Both the position numbers and the translations under genes were made by a program. From Clostridia bacterium (GTDB lineage: Bacteria > Bacillota > Clostridia > Oscillospirales > Acutalibacteraceae), in assembly GCA_900759575.1 (NCBI GenBank), contig CAAEVU010000029.1, positions 1-7,440 of the forward strand: a stretch of 7,440 nucleotides of DNA. Direction: 5' to 3'. A model generated the notes under the pieces. The model did no database searches. It saw nothing but the letters and a program-made list of their open reading frames with translations, and was not told the DNA's origin. This document shows, one piece after another, positions 1-6,164 of the stretch; the first letter of the stretch is position 1, and each line of letters opens with the position of its first letter.

Positions 1-1005
1 CACTTCTGCGGCAATCACCATACCCACTCCAAAGATGCCGATGAGAGTGAGGCTTTTCCGCAAAAGACTTTTTAGCTCTGGGTGATTGCCCGCTCCATAA
101 TGGTAGCCGGTAACGGGAGCGGTTCCAATAGAGTACCCGATAAACGCCCCGGAAAAGATCATGCTGACGTACATCATAACCCCATAGGCGGCCACTCCGT
201 TTTCCCCGGCGAATTTTAACAGCTGTATGTTGTATAGCATGCCCACCAGACTCATGGACACGTTGCTCATAAATTCCGAAGACCCGTTGGTGCAGGCTTT
301 GCGGATGGCGCGTCCGTCAACCTCTGTCTTTCGCAGCCGCAGGATGCTGGAGTTTTTCCGTGAGAAGTAAACCAAGGGCACTGCCCCACCTACCACCTGG
401 CTCATGGCTGTGGCGATTGCTGCTCCGGCCAGTTTGAATTCCTGGGGCAGCAGAATGACCAACACAGCGTCCAGGATCATATTGGTGACTCCGGAGGAAA
501 CCGTGACGGCCAATCCCAGTTTGGGCTTTTCCGCCGTGATGAAGAAACTCTGAAACAACAGTTGCAACACGTAAAAGGGCAGGGCGGCAAGGATAATCCG
601 GGCGTAAATGACGCAGTTGTCCAAAAGCTCTCCCTCAGCGCCCAGCAAGCTGGCGATGGGGCGAATCCAAAGGATACCTGCGATGGCCAGGACAACACCC
701 AAGGCGAAAGCCACGTACACAAACAAGGAGAAGTATTTGTTTGCCTGCTCTTTATCCCCCTCCCCGAAGGTTTTGGCCACAATGGCCGTACCGCCTGTGC
801 CAAACATGAACCCCACCGTGGCCACAATCATCAAAAAAGGCATGATCAAATTGACTGCGGCAAAAGGTGTCTTGCCCGCAAAGTTGGACACGAAAAAGCC
901 GTCCACCACCCCGTAGATAGAGGTGAAAATCATCATGGCGATGGAAGGCAGAGTGAAACGGATCAACCGGCTATAAGAAAAGTGGTCGGATAACTGAATG
1001 CGCAT
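1..1005 (-). CDS. MATE family multidrug efflux transporter (C-terminus cut by window edge)
   Basis: This is an inner-membrane cation-coupled exporter of the MATE superfamily (NorM/DinF/MepA type), which exports cationic drugs and dyes in exchange for Na+ or H+. The frame is open from the ATG at 1005 to the left edge, giving 335 codons of a family usually near 450, so roughly the last quarter is missing. The N-terminus has a MATE-like first helix (RFTLPSIAMMIFTSIYGVVD) followed by GFFVSNFAG. Further hydrophobic helices include FLMMVATVGFMFGTGGTAI and VYVAFALGVVLAIAGIL, and an AEKP/VTN segment occurs mid-protein as in many MATE proteins. The start has AGGAGG at 1010-1015, only 4 nt from the ATG. 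It lies 88 bp after the MarR gene in the same direction, with no terminator seen between them, so it is probably co-transcribed and controlled by that repressor. The substrate cannot be told from sequence. The family call is firm. Confidence 0.93.
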   Translation of the reverse strand, partial: MRIQLSDHFSYSRLIRFTLPSIAMMIFTSIYGVVDGFFVSNFAGKTPFAAVNLIMPFLMIVATVGFMFGTGGTAIVAKTFGEGDKEQANKYFSLFVYVAFALGVVLAIAGILWIRPIASLLGAEGELLDNCVIYARIILAALPFYVLQLLFQSFFITAEKPKLGLAVTVSSGVTNMILDAVLVILLPQEFKLAGAAIATAMSQVVGGAVPLVYFSRKNSSILRLRKTEVDGRAIRKACTNGSSEFMSNVSMSLVGMLYNIQLLKFAGENGVAAYGVMMYVSMIFSGAFIGYSIGTAPVTGYHYGAGNHPELKSLLRKSLTLIGIFGVGMVIAAEV

Positions 1006-1093
1006 AAGTCCTCCTGAGCCAGCGGGAATTCTCCAAAAGGTCCACTGGCGTAATGTGGTGTATCTACAGAATTCAAAGGTTCCGAAAGCGTTT

Positions 1094-1531
1094 TTACCAG
1101 GTCTCCACCTGCTCCCGGAAGGATTCCAAAAACTTTTCCATTAAGCGGATATGGGTTTCGATTTCCTCTTCCGTCCAGGAGGAAAACGCCTTTGTCTCCG
1201 CTTCATAGATGCGGGCGGCTGTCTGCTTTACATAGTCTTTTCCCGCGTCAGTCAGGCAGACCTTTTTGGCTCGGCCTTGGTAGGGTTCCAGATAGAGAAT
1301 CCCCTGTTTTTCCAAGTTGCGGATAGCCGAATTGACGGTCTGCTTGCTGACTCCGGACTGTTTATAAATATCGCTTAACAGGCAGCTGTCCCCCGTATCG
1401 TAAATGGTGTACAGGACACGGGAAACGCTGTCGGAGATATTCATTTTCACGGACGTAATGTGATATAACCCTTCCAGTTCGGAAGTTAAATAATTGATGC
1501 GGTGTATTTTGTCGGAAATCGAATGCTGCAT
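1094..1531 (-). CDS. MarR family transcriptional regulator of the adjacent MATE pump
   Basis: A 145-residue winged-helix DNA-binding protein of the MarR family, with typical length. The helix-turn-helix spans about residues 50-78: LLSDIYKQSGVSKQTVNSAI followed by RNLEKQGI. The wing follows at about 80-95 with GRAKKVCLTDAGK, the usual basic wing and LT-AG motif. The flanking N- and C-terminal helices would form the dimer interface. The start is set by AGGAGG at 1538-1543, 5 nt or so before the ATG. The gene is first in a leftward unit with the MATE transporter, and its promoter contains two near-identical palindromes. Autorepression relieved by a ligand that is also a pump substrate is therefore the likely mode, as known for MepR-MepA. 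That parallel is inference, and the ligand is unknown. Confidence 0.92.
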   Translation of the reverse strand: MQHSISDKIHRINYLTSELEGLYHITSVKMNISDSVSRVLYTIYDTGDSCLLSDIYKQSGVSKQTVNSAIRNLEKQGILYLEPYQGRAKKVCLTDAGKDYVKQTAARIYEAETKAFSSWTEEEIETHIRLMEKFLESFREQVETW

Positions 1532-1545
1532 AGGGCACCTCCTAA

Positions 1546-1563
1546 AAGTACGAAATCGTACTT
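1546..1563. promoter_or_regulatory. MarR operator palindrome, start-point copy
   Basis: An 18-bp inverted repeat, AAGTACGA-AA-TCGTACTT, with 8 perfectly paired bases per arm. It covers the predicted transcription start and ends just before the ribosome binding site. It is the partner of the palindrome at 1571-1588; together they cover the core promoter. Confidence 0.8.
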
Positions 1564-1566
1564 GCT

Positions 1567-1595
1567 AGTATAGTACGATTTCGTACTTGCGTCAA
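1567..1595 (-). promoter_or_regulatory. Sigma-A promoter of the marR-MATE unit
   Basis: Read leftward, TTGACG (1590-1595) and TATACT (1567-1572) are separated by exactly 17 bp, a near-consensus vegetative promoter. The expected start point is near 1560, giving a leader of about 30 nt with AGGAGG before the marR ATG. Palindromic operators occupy the spacer and the start point. Confidence 0.85.
1571..1588. promoter_or_regulatory. MarR operator palindrome, promoter-spacer copy
   Basis: An 18-bp inverted repeat, TAGTACGA-TT-TCGTACTT, with 7 perfectly paired bases per arm. It fills the gap between -35 and -10 and overlaps the -10 box, so a bound dimer would exclude RNA polymerase. It is nearly the same sequence as the second palindrome 25 bp away (centre to centre). 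Assignment to the adjacent MarR protein is inference. Confidence 0.8.
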
Positions 1596-1918
1596 GCGTT
1601 TTTTTATAAAAGCTACTACAGATCCATGCCGAAAAAGCTCCTGAGTAGCTTGCTACCGTCTGTGCAGCCCACACCCAGACGGGATAAGGCTTTTGTATAC
1701 ACAAAATTTATCTGCTTGCACCGGGTAGGTCTGAACATTCATTCCAGGTCGGGAGATTTTATGTTCCATCCCGGGAGTCGTAATCCTGGATAGACAACCT
1801 GCTTTTCGCAGTAGTATTTCAACCATCTCCGGCGAAAGAGAGGTATCCCAAGGTTTTCTCTGGGTACCACAGGACATGGTGGCGTTTTATAGGTTTCGGT
1901 TCGGATAACCTGCTAACG
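1596..1918. other. Gene-free spacer between the marR and lysR promoters
   Basis: No credible gene is seen here: the short open frames on both strands lack ribosome binding sites and resemble no family I know. Two hairpins are visible. One pairs AGCTACT (1611-1617) with AGTAGCT (1644-1650). The other pairs CCGTCTG (1656-1662) with CAGACGG (1676-1682) across a 13-nt loop. A small CTGC-GCAG hairpin lies near 1800. None is followed by a T tract, so they are not obvious terminators. The stretch may be regulatory DNA or decayed sequence. Confidence 0.5.
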
Positions 1919-1947
1919 ATGACAATCCATCTTTTTTCCAGTATAAT
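1919..1947 (+). promoter_or_regulatory. Sigma-A promoter of the first lysR gene
   Basis: ATGACA (1919-1924) and TATAAT (1942-1947) are separated by 17 bp, with one mismatch to consensus overall. The expected start near 1954 gives a leader of about 97 nt to the TTG start. The promoter lies inside the upstream open extension of the lysR frame, which argues that the extension is not translated. Confidence 0.75.
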
Positions 1948-2036
1948 ATTCCTCAGAAACCAACGCGGCAGAAAAACAGAAGAGATTGGGAATACGGGAA
2001 GGCACAACGTGTTTGTTGCCACTCCATATCCAAATC

Positions 2037-2043
2037 GAGGAGG
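2037..2043 (+). promoter_or_regulatory. Ribosome binding site fixing the TTG start of lysR
   Basis: GAGGAGG sits 7 nt before the TTG at 2051. No comparable site precedes the ATG at 1919 in the same frame. The protein beginning at the TTG (MTLLQLKYVV) matches where LysR proteins normally begin. Confidence 0.85.
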
Positions 2044-2050
2044 AAATCCA

Positions 2051-2959
2051 TTGACACTTTTACAGCTTAAATATGTTGTCACCATTGCGGAAACCGGAAC
2101 TATCAGCGCCGCAGCAAGGCAGCTATATATTGCACAGCCCAGTTTGACCTCAGCCGTCAAAGAACTGGAAAATGAACTGGGGATCACCATTTTCAAACGC
2201 ACGAATAAGGGTGTTCTGCTGTCCCCGGAAGGGCAGGAATTTCTGGGCTATGCCCGGCAGGTCATGGAACAGACAAACTTGATCGAGGAACGCTATCTGG
2301 GAACGGGACAGGTCAAGCATCAATTCTGTGTATCCACACAGCACTACTCTTTTGCGGTGGAGGCCTTTGTAGAACTGTTGAAGCAATACGGAGGCGAAGA
2401 ATACGATTTTCGTATCCGTGAGACCCAGACCTACGAACTGATTGACGATGTGGCAAAGTTGCGCAGCGAGGTGGGCGTGCTTTACCTAAACCAGTTCAAC
2501 GAGACAATCCTGCGCAAGGTCCTGCGGGAAAACAACCTGAAGTTCCACCGGCTGTTTCTGGCAAAGCCCCATATCTTTGTGGGCGCAGGCAATCCGCTGG
2601 CCAAAAAATCCAGTGTCACCCTGGAGGATATCGTACCCTATCCACGTCTTTCCTATGAGCAGGGAGAGCACAACTCTTTCTATTATTCCGAGGAGATACT
2701 GAGCACCTTGGAGAGCAAAAAAGACATTATGGTCTCGGACCGCGCCACGCTGTTCAACCTGCTGATTGGGCTGAACGGTTATACCATTTGCAGCGGAGTC
2801 ATCAATGAAGAACTAAATGGAAAAAATATTGTGGCCATTCCTCTTGAAGTGGACGACTATATGGAAATCGGCTACATCACCCACAGGAAAGTGGGCACAG
2901 GGCGATTCGGCAATTTGTACATTGAGATTCTGAAAAAATACGCCTCCGCACAGGAGTAA
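2051..2959 (+). CDS. LysR family transcriptional regulator, probable regulator of the downstream methionine synthase
   Basis: A 302-residue LysR-type regulator when read from the TTG at 2051, the usual size for the family. The N-terminal winged helix starts MTLLQLKYVVTIAETGTISA, with the helix-turn-helix at about residues 18-37 (AARQLYIAQPSLTSAVKELE follows). The hallmark segment GITIFKRTNKGVLLSPEG is at about 44-61. Residues from about 90 onward form the effector-binding domain. The frame is open back to an ATG at 1919, but that codon lies in the -35 box and has no ribosome binding site, so the TTG is preferred. The next gene, 145 bp downstream in the same direction, is a methionine synthase, and LysR proteins (MetR, MtaR and relatives) commonly control methionine genes. 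I therefore infer a methionine or homocysteine role; the effector is not shown. Confidence 0.92.
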   Translation: MTLLQLKYVVTIAETGTISAAARQLYIAQPSLTSAVKELENELGITIFKRTNKGVLLSPEGQEFLGYARQVMEQTNLIEERYLGTGQVKHQFCVSTQHYSFAVEAFVELLKQYGGEEYDFRIRETQTYELIDDVAKLRSEVGVLYLNQFNETILRKVLRENNLKFHRLFLAKPHIFVGAGNPLAKKSSVTLEDIVPYPRLSYEQGEHNSFYYSEEILSTLESKKDIMVSDRATLFNLLIGLNGYTICSGVINEELNGKNIVAIPLEVDDYMEIGYITHRKVGTGRFGNLYIEILKKYASAQE

Positions 2960-2967
2960 TCAAAGCG

Positions 2968-3014
2968 AAACAGGCGGCTTGCTATAGACTGAGCCTATGG
3001 CAAACTGCCTGTTT
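2968..3014 (+). terminator. Long hairpin after lysR, possible terminator
   Basis: AAACAGGC (2968-2975) pairs with GCCTGTTT (3007-3014), and inside it TTGCTATAG pairs with CTATGGCAA using one G-T wobble. The hairpin begins 8 bp after the lysR stop and is followed by an interrupted T-rich stretch (TCTGTATTTT). It likely ends the lysR transcript before the methionine synthase promoter, although the weak T tract suggests incomplete termination. Confidence 0.6.
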
Positions 3015-3021
3015 TCTGTAT

Positions 3022-3050
3022 TTTACAAGAAAGTATTCGCTCTGTATACT
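3022..3050 (+). promoter_or_regulatory. Promoter of the methionine synthase gene
   Basis: TTTACA (3022-3027) and TATACT (3045-3050) are 17 bp apart. The predicted start near 3057 leaves a leader of about 48 nt, too short for an S-box riboswitch. Confidence 0.75.
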
Positions 3051-3051
3051 T
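3031..3051. promoter_or_regulatory. Inverted repeat in the promoter, candidate LysR site
   Basis: AAGTAT (3031-3036) is mirrored by ATACTT (3046-3051) with a 9-bp centre. The repeat contains a T-N11-A core (T3034, A3046), the loose pattern of LysR-type operators. It spans the promoter spacer and the -10 box, so occupancy could repress or remodel transcription. Assignment to the upstream LysR protein is inference. Confidence 0.5.
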
Positions 3052-3104
3052 AACAAAGGAAAATACACACATGGTGAAACCACGAACTGCAAGGAGAATT
3101 TTAC

Positions 3105-4220
3105 ATGAGCAATTTACAAATACCCTTCCGCTATGATTATGTGGGAAGTTTTCTGCGCCCCTCTGAACTGAAACAGGCTCGTGCCGACTTCGAATCTAGA
3201 AACATCTCTGCCGAACAGTTAAAGGCTGTGGAGGACAAGTGCATTACAGAACTGGTGGCAAAACAAAAGGCAGCCGGCTACCATGTCATCACAGACGGCG
3301 AATTCCGCCGCGCTACTTGGCACTTGGATTTCATGTGGGGATTTGAAGGCATCGGCCACAAGGAAACAGACACCGGTCTGCCCTTCCATGATGAGGCCGC
3401 GAAAATCGATGACACCTACCTCACTGGCAAGCTTTCCGTAAGCTGCCATCCTTTTGTAGAGCATTTTAAATTTGTAAAAGCTTTGGAAGACGAAAACACA
3501 GTCGCCAAGCAGACCATTCCCGCTCCTGCCCAATTTCTGGAACAGTTGATCATGCCCATGAATCTGGAAACCACCCGGAAGTTCTATCCCAATGATGAAG
3601 AGCTCATTGCCGATATTGTGGCTGGATATAAAAAGATCATTGGGGATCTCTATGCCGCAGGCTGCCGGAACATCCAATTTGACGACTGCACCTGGGGATG
3701 CTTTGTAGACCCAAAAGCAAATCTGTTCTTTGGAGCGGATGACGCCCAGCTGGAAGCCCTTCAAGAAGAGTTTTTGGACATCAACAATCTGGCCATAGAA
3801 GGCAAACCTCAGGACCTGGTCATCAACACCCACATCTGCCGGGGCAACTTTCATTCCACATGGGCTTGCACCGGAGCTTACGACAAGATTGCGCCCCTGG
3901 TTTTTGGACAAGAGAATGTCAATGCGTATTACCTGGAATTTGATGACGAGCGCTCTGGAAACTTTGAGTCTCTCAAAGAAATTACTGGCGAGAAAAAAGT
4001 GGTCTTGGGACTAGTTACCACAAAATCACCTAAACTGGAGGATAAGGAGACTGTGATTGCCCGCATCTATGAGGCGGCTCGGTACATTCCCCTGGATCGT
4101 CTGTACCTCAGCCCCCAGTGTGGCTTCGCATCTTGCGAAATCGGCAATAAGCTTACCGAGGAAGAGCAATGGGCAAAACTGGCTCTGGTCAAAGAAATTG
4201 CCCAAGAAGTGTGGGGCTAA
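3105..4220 (+). CDS. Cobalamin-independent methionine synthase, single-domain MetE C-terminal type (YxjG/YxjH-like)
   Basis: A 371-residue cytosolic zinc enzyme of the MetE C-terminal (UROD/MetE-like barrel) family. It likely transfers a methyl group from a folate or other donor to homocysteine to make methionine. The four zinc ligands expected from MetE can be placed: His243 and Cys245 in NTHICRGN, Glu278 in YYLEFDD, and Cys339 in SPQCGFAS. GSFLRP near residue 14 and DGEFRR near residue 64 match the phosphate- and substrate-binding segments of the family. Asp193-Asp194 in QFDDCTWG correspond to the homocysteine-binding region. The N-terminal half of full MetE is absent, as in the Bacillus YxjG and YxjH proteins, so the true methyl donor is uncertain. 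AAGGAG at 3091-3096 is 8 nt from the ATG. It has its own promoter and terminator, so it is a single-gene unit downstream of a LysR gene. Confidence 0.9.
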   Translation: MSNLQIPFRYDYVGSFLRPSELKQARADFESRNISAEQLKAVEDKCITELVAKQKAAGYHVITDGEFRRATWHLDFMWGFEGIGHKETDTGLPFHDEAAKIDDTYLTGKLSVSCHPFVEHFKFVKALEDENTVAKQTIPAPAQFLEQLIMPMNLETTRKFYPNDEELIADIVAGYKKIIGDLYAAGCRNIQFDDCTWGCFVDPKANLFFGADDAQLEALQEEFLDINNLAIEGKPQDLVINTHICRGNFHSTWACTGAYDKIAPLVFGQENVNAYYLEFDDERSGNFESLKEITGEKKVVLGLVTTKSPKLEDKETVIARIYEAARYIPLDRLYLSPQCGFASCEIGNKLTEEEQWAKLALVKEIAQEVWG

Positions 4221-4241
4221 AACTTTCCTAAATAAATCATA

Positions 4242-4286
4242 CAGCGGCTTCCGATGAAACAAATTCACCGGAAGCCGCTGCTTTTT
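4242..4286 (+). terminator. Intrinsic terminator of the methionine synthase gene, perhaps bidirectional
   Basis: CAGCGGCTTCCG (4242-4253) pairs perfectly over 12 bp with CGGAAGCCGCTG (4269-4280) across a 15-nt loop, followed by C and five Ts. It sits 21 bp after the methionine synthase stop and just past the stop of the convergent DUF1275 gene. The leftward strand has only a broken T-rich tail, so it probably acts less well on that gene. Confidence 0.9.
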
Positions 4287-4295
4287 AGAATATAC

Positions 4296-5039
4296 TCATT
4301 TTCCCGCAATGCCTTGCAACTGCTCATGCATTTCTTCATGTTCCTCAATTTCTTCCTTGATAAACATCAGGAAGAACCCAACAAGCAGAAGCGCACAGGA
4401 AAACCAAATGGTTTTCGCTCCAAACACGTACACAAAATGCCCGCCGATTCCTGCTCCAAATCCAAACAGGAAAATAATTTTCCAATAGCACAGGGATTTT
4501 TTTAACGTTCCTCTATCGTGGGTGCGTAGGTACAGAAACAGGGCTTCCATACCGCTGCGCATATTTCCGATACACATGGTGCTAGCAAAAGCGTACCCTG
4601 TCATTTTACGGAAAGCCTGCACCTGCATTGCGCAGGAAAAGGACACAACCGCATTCGCCAGCATATTCAAATCTTCCGGCAGGAACCCCACAGCAAACAG
4701 CAATAGGATTTCACTCAACAGAACAATTTGACGCCAATGGATGGCCTGCCAAGTTTGAAAGGATTGCCGAATCCACTCCGCAATCGCCACACCCAGCACA
4801 AAAGAAAGCAGTGGGACAAAATAATGGAGCGCCGTTGTCCAGTTCTGTTCATAGATATTTTGACTCAACAGAACTATGTTTCCCGTCTGCGCGTTGGCAA
4901 AAACCTTGCCCCGATAAACATAGGTATATGCGTCCTGCAAGCCACCGGACAGCGACAGGAAAACGGCCGTCAGAAAAGACTCGGACATTTGCCCATGAGA
5001 GTGATATTTTGTTCTATGCTTTTTGTGCTCCGATAACAT
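4296..5039 (-). CDS. DUF1275 (YoaK-like) integral membrane protein
   Basis: A 247-residue membrane protein of the DUF1275/YoaK family, whose function is not established. The family signature is clear at about residues 30-60: LSGGLQDAYTYV, then GKVFANAQTGNIVLL. A second conserved GNMRSG is at about 158-163. Six likely membrane segments lie at about 22-40, 70-89, 104-120, 124-142, 186-206 and 210-227. The tail is highly acidic and histidine-containing (KEEIEEHEEMHEQ). I chose the ATG at 5039 because AGAGGT at 5049-5054 precedes it by 9 nt; the in-frame ATG at 5066 lacks such a site and would add 9 residues. It lies 122 bp after the unknown gene in the same direction, with no clear promoter between, so read-through from that gene is plausible. 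It is convergent with the methionine synthase gene. Confidence 0.88.
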   Translation of the reverse strand: MLSEHKKHRTKYHSHGQMSESFLTAVFLSLSGGLQDAYTYVYRGKVFANAQTGNIVLLSQNIYEQNWTTALHYFVPLLSFVLGVAIAEWIRQSFQTWQAIHWRQIVLLSEILLLFAVGFLPEDLNMLANAVVSFSCAMQVQAFRKMTGYAFASTMCIGNMRSGMEALFLYLRTHDRGTLKKSLCYWKIIFLFGFGAGIGGHFVYVFGAKTIWFSCALLLVGFFLMFIKEEIEEHEEMHEQLQGIAGK

Positions 5040-5161
5040 CTCGTAATTACCTCTTTCGTCTGGCATTCATGGTATCTCGCGGGGTTACACCCGCTACTCT
5101 TTGGGGCAAGGCTTCTGGATTCGCTCCTGGGAAAATTTGCTTGCCGTTTACTCTTTTTTGG
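5040..5161 (-). other. Intergenic spacer with two hairpins between the unknown gene and DUF1275
   Basis: A compact hairpin pairs GCGGG (5079-5083) with CCCGC (5090-5094). A larger one pairs GGCAAG (5105-5110) with CTTGCC (5140-5145) around an inner GGA-TCC hairpin. In the leftward transcript neither is followed by a T tract, so termination is unlikely. No convincing promoter is visible for the DUF1275 gene. The segment could set relative expression or mRNA processing. Confidence 0.4.
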
Positions 5162-5959
5162 TCACAGATCAAGATCTTCCGCTCCTGCGAGGTTTTTCAT
5201 GTTCTCCCGACAGGCCAATACCAGACCATCTATCTTTTCCAGATGCTGAAGCATTTTATTCTCGAACTGGTGGATGGGGAGAAGCACGCCCAACTCATCA
5301 AAAGAGTTCCCGTTCGTTGTTCCTGTTTCCTGTCCGTAATACACAACCGCGGAAAACGCCACTTTCTGGATTTCCTGGAATGTGGTCCAGACAGCGTCAT
5401 AGGCCTGTGCTTCCGTTAGGTGCAGCTTTTTGGTATCCGGAAGAGCGTATAGGACGAGAATCCCCCGCTTTTTGTTTTCCTTTCTTTCCTCAATTTCCAT
5501 CCCTTCCCTATAATATCTGGTAAGATCGTAACCATCCGCAAGATATAATTTGGAACGTGGAGCAGCGGAATGAGATTGATAAATCTCAAAGAATTTTTTA
5601 TATTCGTGTTTGGGAACCATATCCTTTTTATCTTCCAAAAGCAGCCCGTTTTCATCGGTAAGAAGCACGGGATTTTCCCCCGCTTTTCCGTGAAAGCGTT
5701 TGGGAATCAGGTAGGATTCTTTTAGCAGATCGAACATGCTGCGATTGCACAGTTCCAATAACACGGCGCTTACGTCCCCATTCTGATATGCAGTGAAAAG
5801 GACCTCAGCCAAATGGCGGGGATCGGGATCGACATACCGGTTATCGTCCAACAAGTGGTCGTAAAATGTTTCGCTCAACCGTTCACAGGCCTCTTTGGAG
5901 GAAAGAATTCTGGAAAAAATCTTCTCTACTTCCTCCTCCCGTGGCAGAACTAATGACAT
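5162..5959 (-). CDS. Hypothetical protein, 265 residues, unrecognised family
   Basis: I do not recognise this protein. From the ATG at 5959 it has 265 residues, is highly charged, and shows no signal peptide or membrane segment, so it should be cytosolic. Residues 1-85 look helical and acidic (PREEEVEKIFSRILSSKEAC), with DPDPRHLAEVLFTAYQNGDVS at about 44-64. A middle part has alternating charge (KHEYKKFFEIY, then LYLADGYDLTRYYREG at 138-153). A hydrophobic strand RGILVLYALP (165-174) follows, then ALVY-like strands around 201-208 and a leucine-rich end (VLLPIHQFENKMLQHL). No nucleotide-binding or metal motif is evident. AGGGG at 5968-5972, 8 nt upstream, favours this start over the in-frame ATG at 6016, which has no ribosome binding site and would add 19 residues. 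It is divergent from a LysR gene, which is its best candidate regulator, and probably co-directional with DUF1275. The gene is confident, the function unknown. Confidence 0.8.
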   Translation of the reverse strand: MSLVLPREEEVEKIFSRILSSKEACERLSETFYDHLLDDNRYVDPDPRHLAEVLFTAYQNGDVSAVLLELCNRSMFDLLKESYLIPKRFHGKAGENPVLLTDENGLLLEDKKDMVPKHEYKKFFEIYQSHSAAPRSKLYLADGYDLTRYYREGMEIEERKENKKRGILVLYALPDTKKLHLTEAQAYDAVWTTFQEIQKVAFSAVVYYGQETGTTNGNSFDELGVLLPIHQFENKMLQHLEKIDGLVLACRENMKNLAGAEDLDL

Positions 5960-6150
5960 AAAATCATCCCCTAGCATGAGTTCTTGATGCATTGGCGTTT
6001 TTCCATTGCGATACATAAAGCGACACCAAAACCCGCGCGGAACAAATCCTACTCTTCGGCGTCACAGGCGGTAGTTTCGTCACTGTATATTTCCGAAAAA
6101 CAGGTGGAGCTTCTTTCTGATAGGCCCTCCCCCACTTGTTTTTACAACTA
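5960..6150 (-). promoter_or_regulatory. Long, probably structured leader of the unknown gene
   Basis: From the predicted start near 6150 to the ATG at 5959 the leader is about 190 nt. In the leftward transcript, GACGCCGAA (6063 to 6055) can pair with TTTGGTGTC (6030 to 6022) over 9 bp including two G-U pairs. On the opposite strand the same two positions would be A-C mismatches, so the stem favours a minus-strand RNA. Upstream of it, CTGT and ACAG flank a TTTTTCGGAAA hairpin. I cannot match it to a riboswitch class I know. Confidence 0.4.
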
Positions 6151-6164
6151 TGATTCATTATACT
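6136..6164 (+). promoter_or_regulatory. Candidate promoter of the second lysR gene
   Basis: TTGTTT (6136-6141) and TATACT (6159-6164) are 17 bp apart. The -10 box is good and the -35 box weak, typical of a regulated or low-level promoter. It overlaps the opposing promoter of the unknown gene, so the two would compete for RNA polymerase. Confidence 0.4.

Noticed and set aside
562..993. Long plus-strand open frames within the MATE gene
   Set aside because: They are antisense shadows of a clear MATE coding frame and have no ribosome binding sites or family resemblance.
1653..1877. 74-codon minus-strand open frame in the lysR-marR spacer
   Set aside because: No ribosome binding site before its ATG, no recognisable family, and it reads through the hairpin at 1656-1682.
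3219..3911. 230-codon minus-strand open frame
   Set aside because: It is antisense to the methionine synthase gene, whose zinc ligands and start are clear.
5040..5161. Resemblance of the GCGGG-GTTACA-CCCGC region to part of a c-di-GMP riboswitch
   Set aside because: Only a short GC hairpin is shared; the conserved GCAAA-type segments and overall fold of that class are not found.
4628..5419. 263-codon plus-strand open frame
   Set aside because: It lies antisense across the DUF1275 gene, the spacer and the unknown gene, with composition typical of a shadow frame and no good ribosome binding site.
5960..6016. N-terminal extension of the unknown protein to the ATG at 6016
   Set aside because: No ribosome binding site precedes 6016, while AGGGG lies 8 nt before the ATG at 5959.
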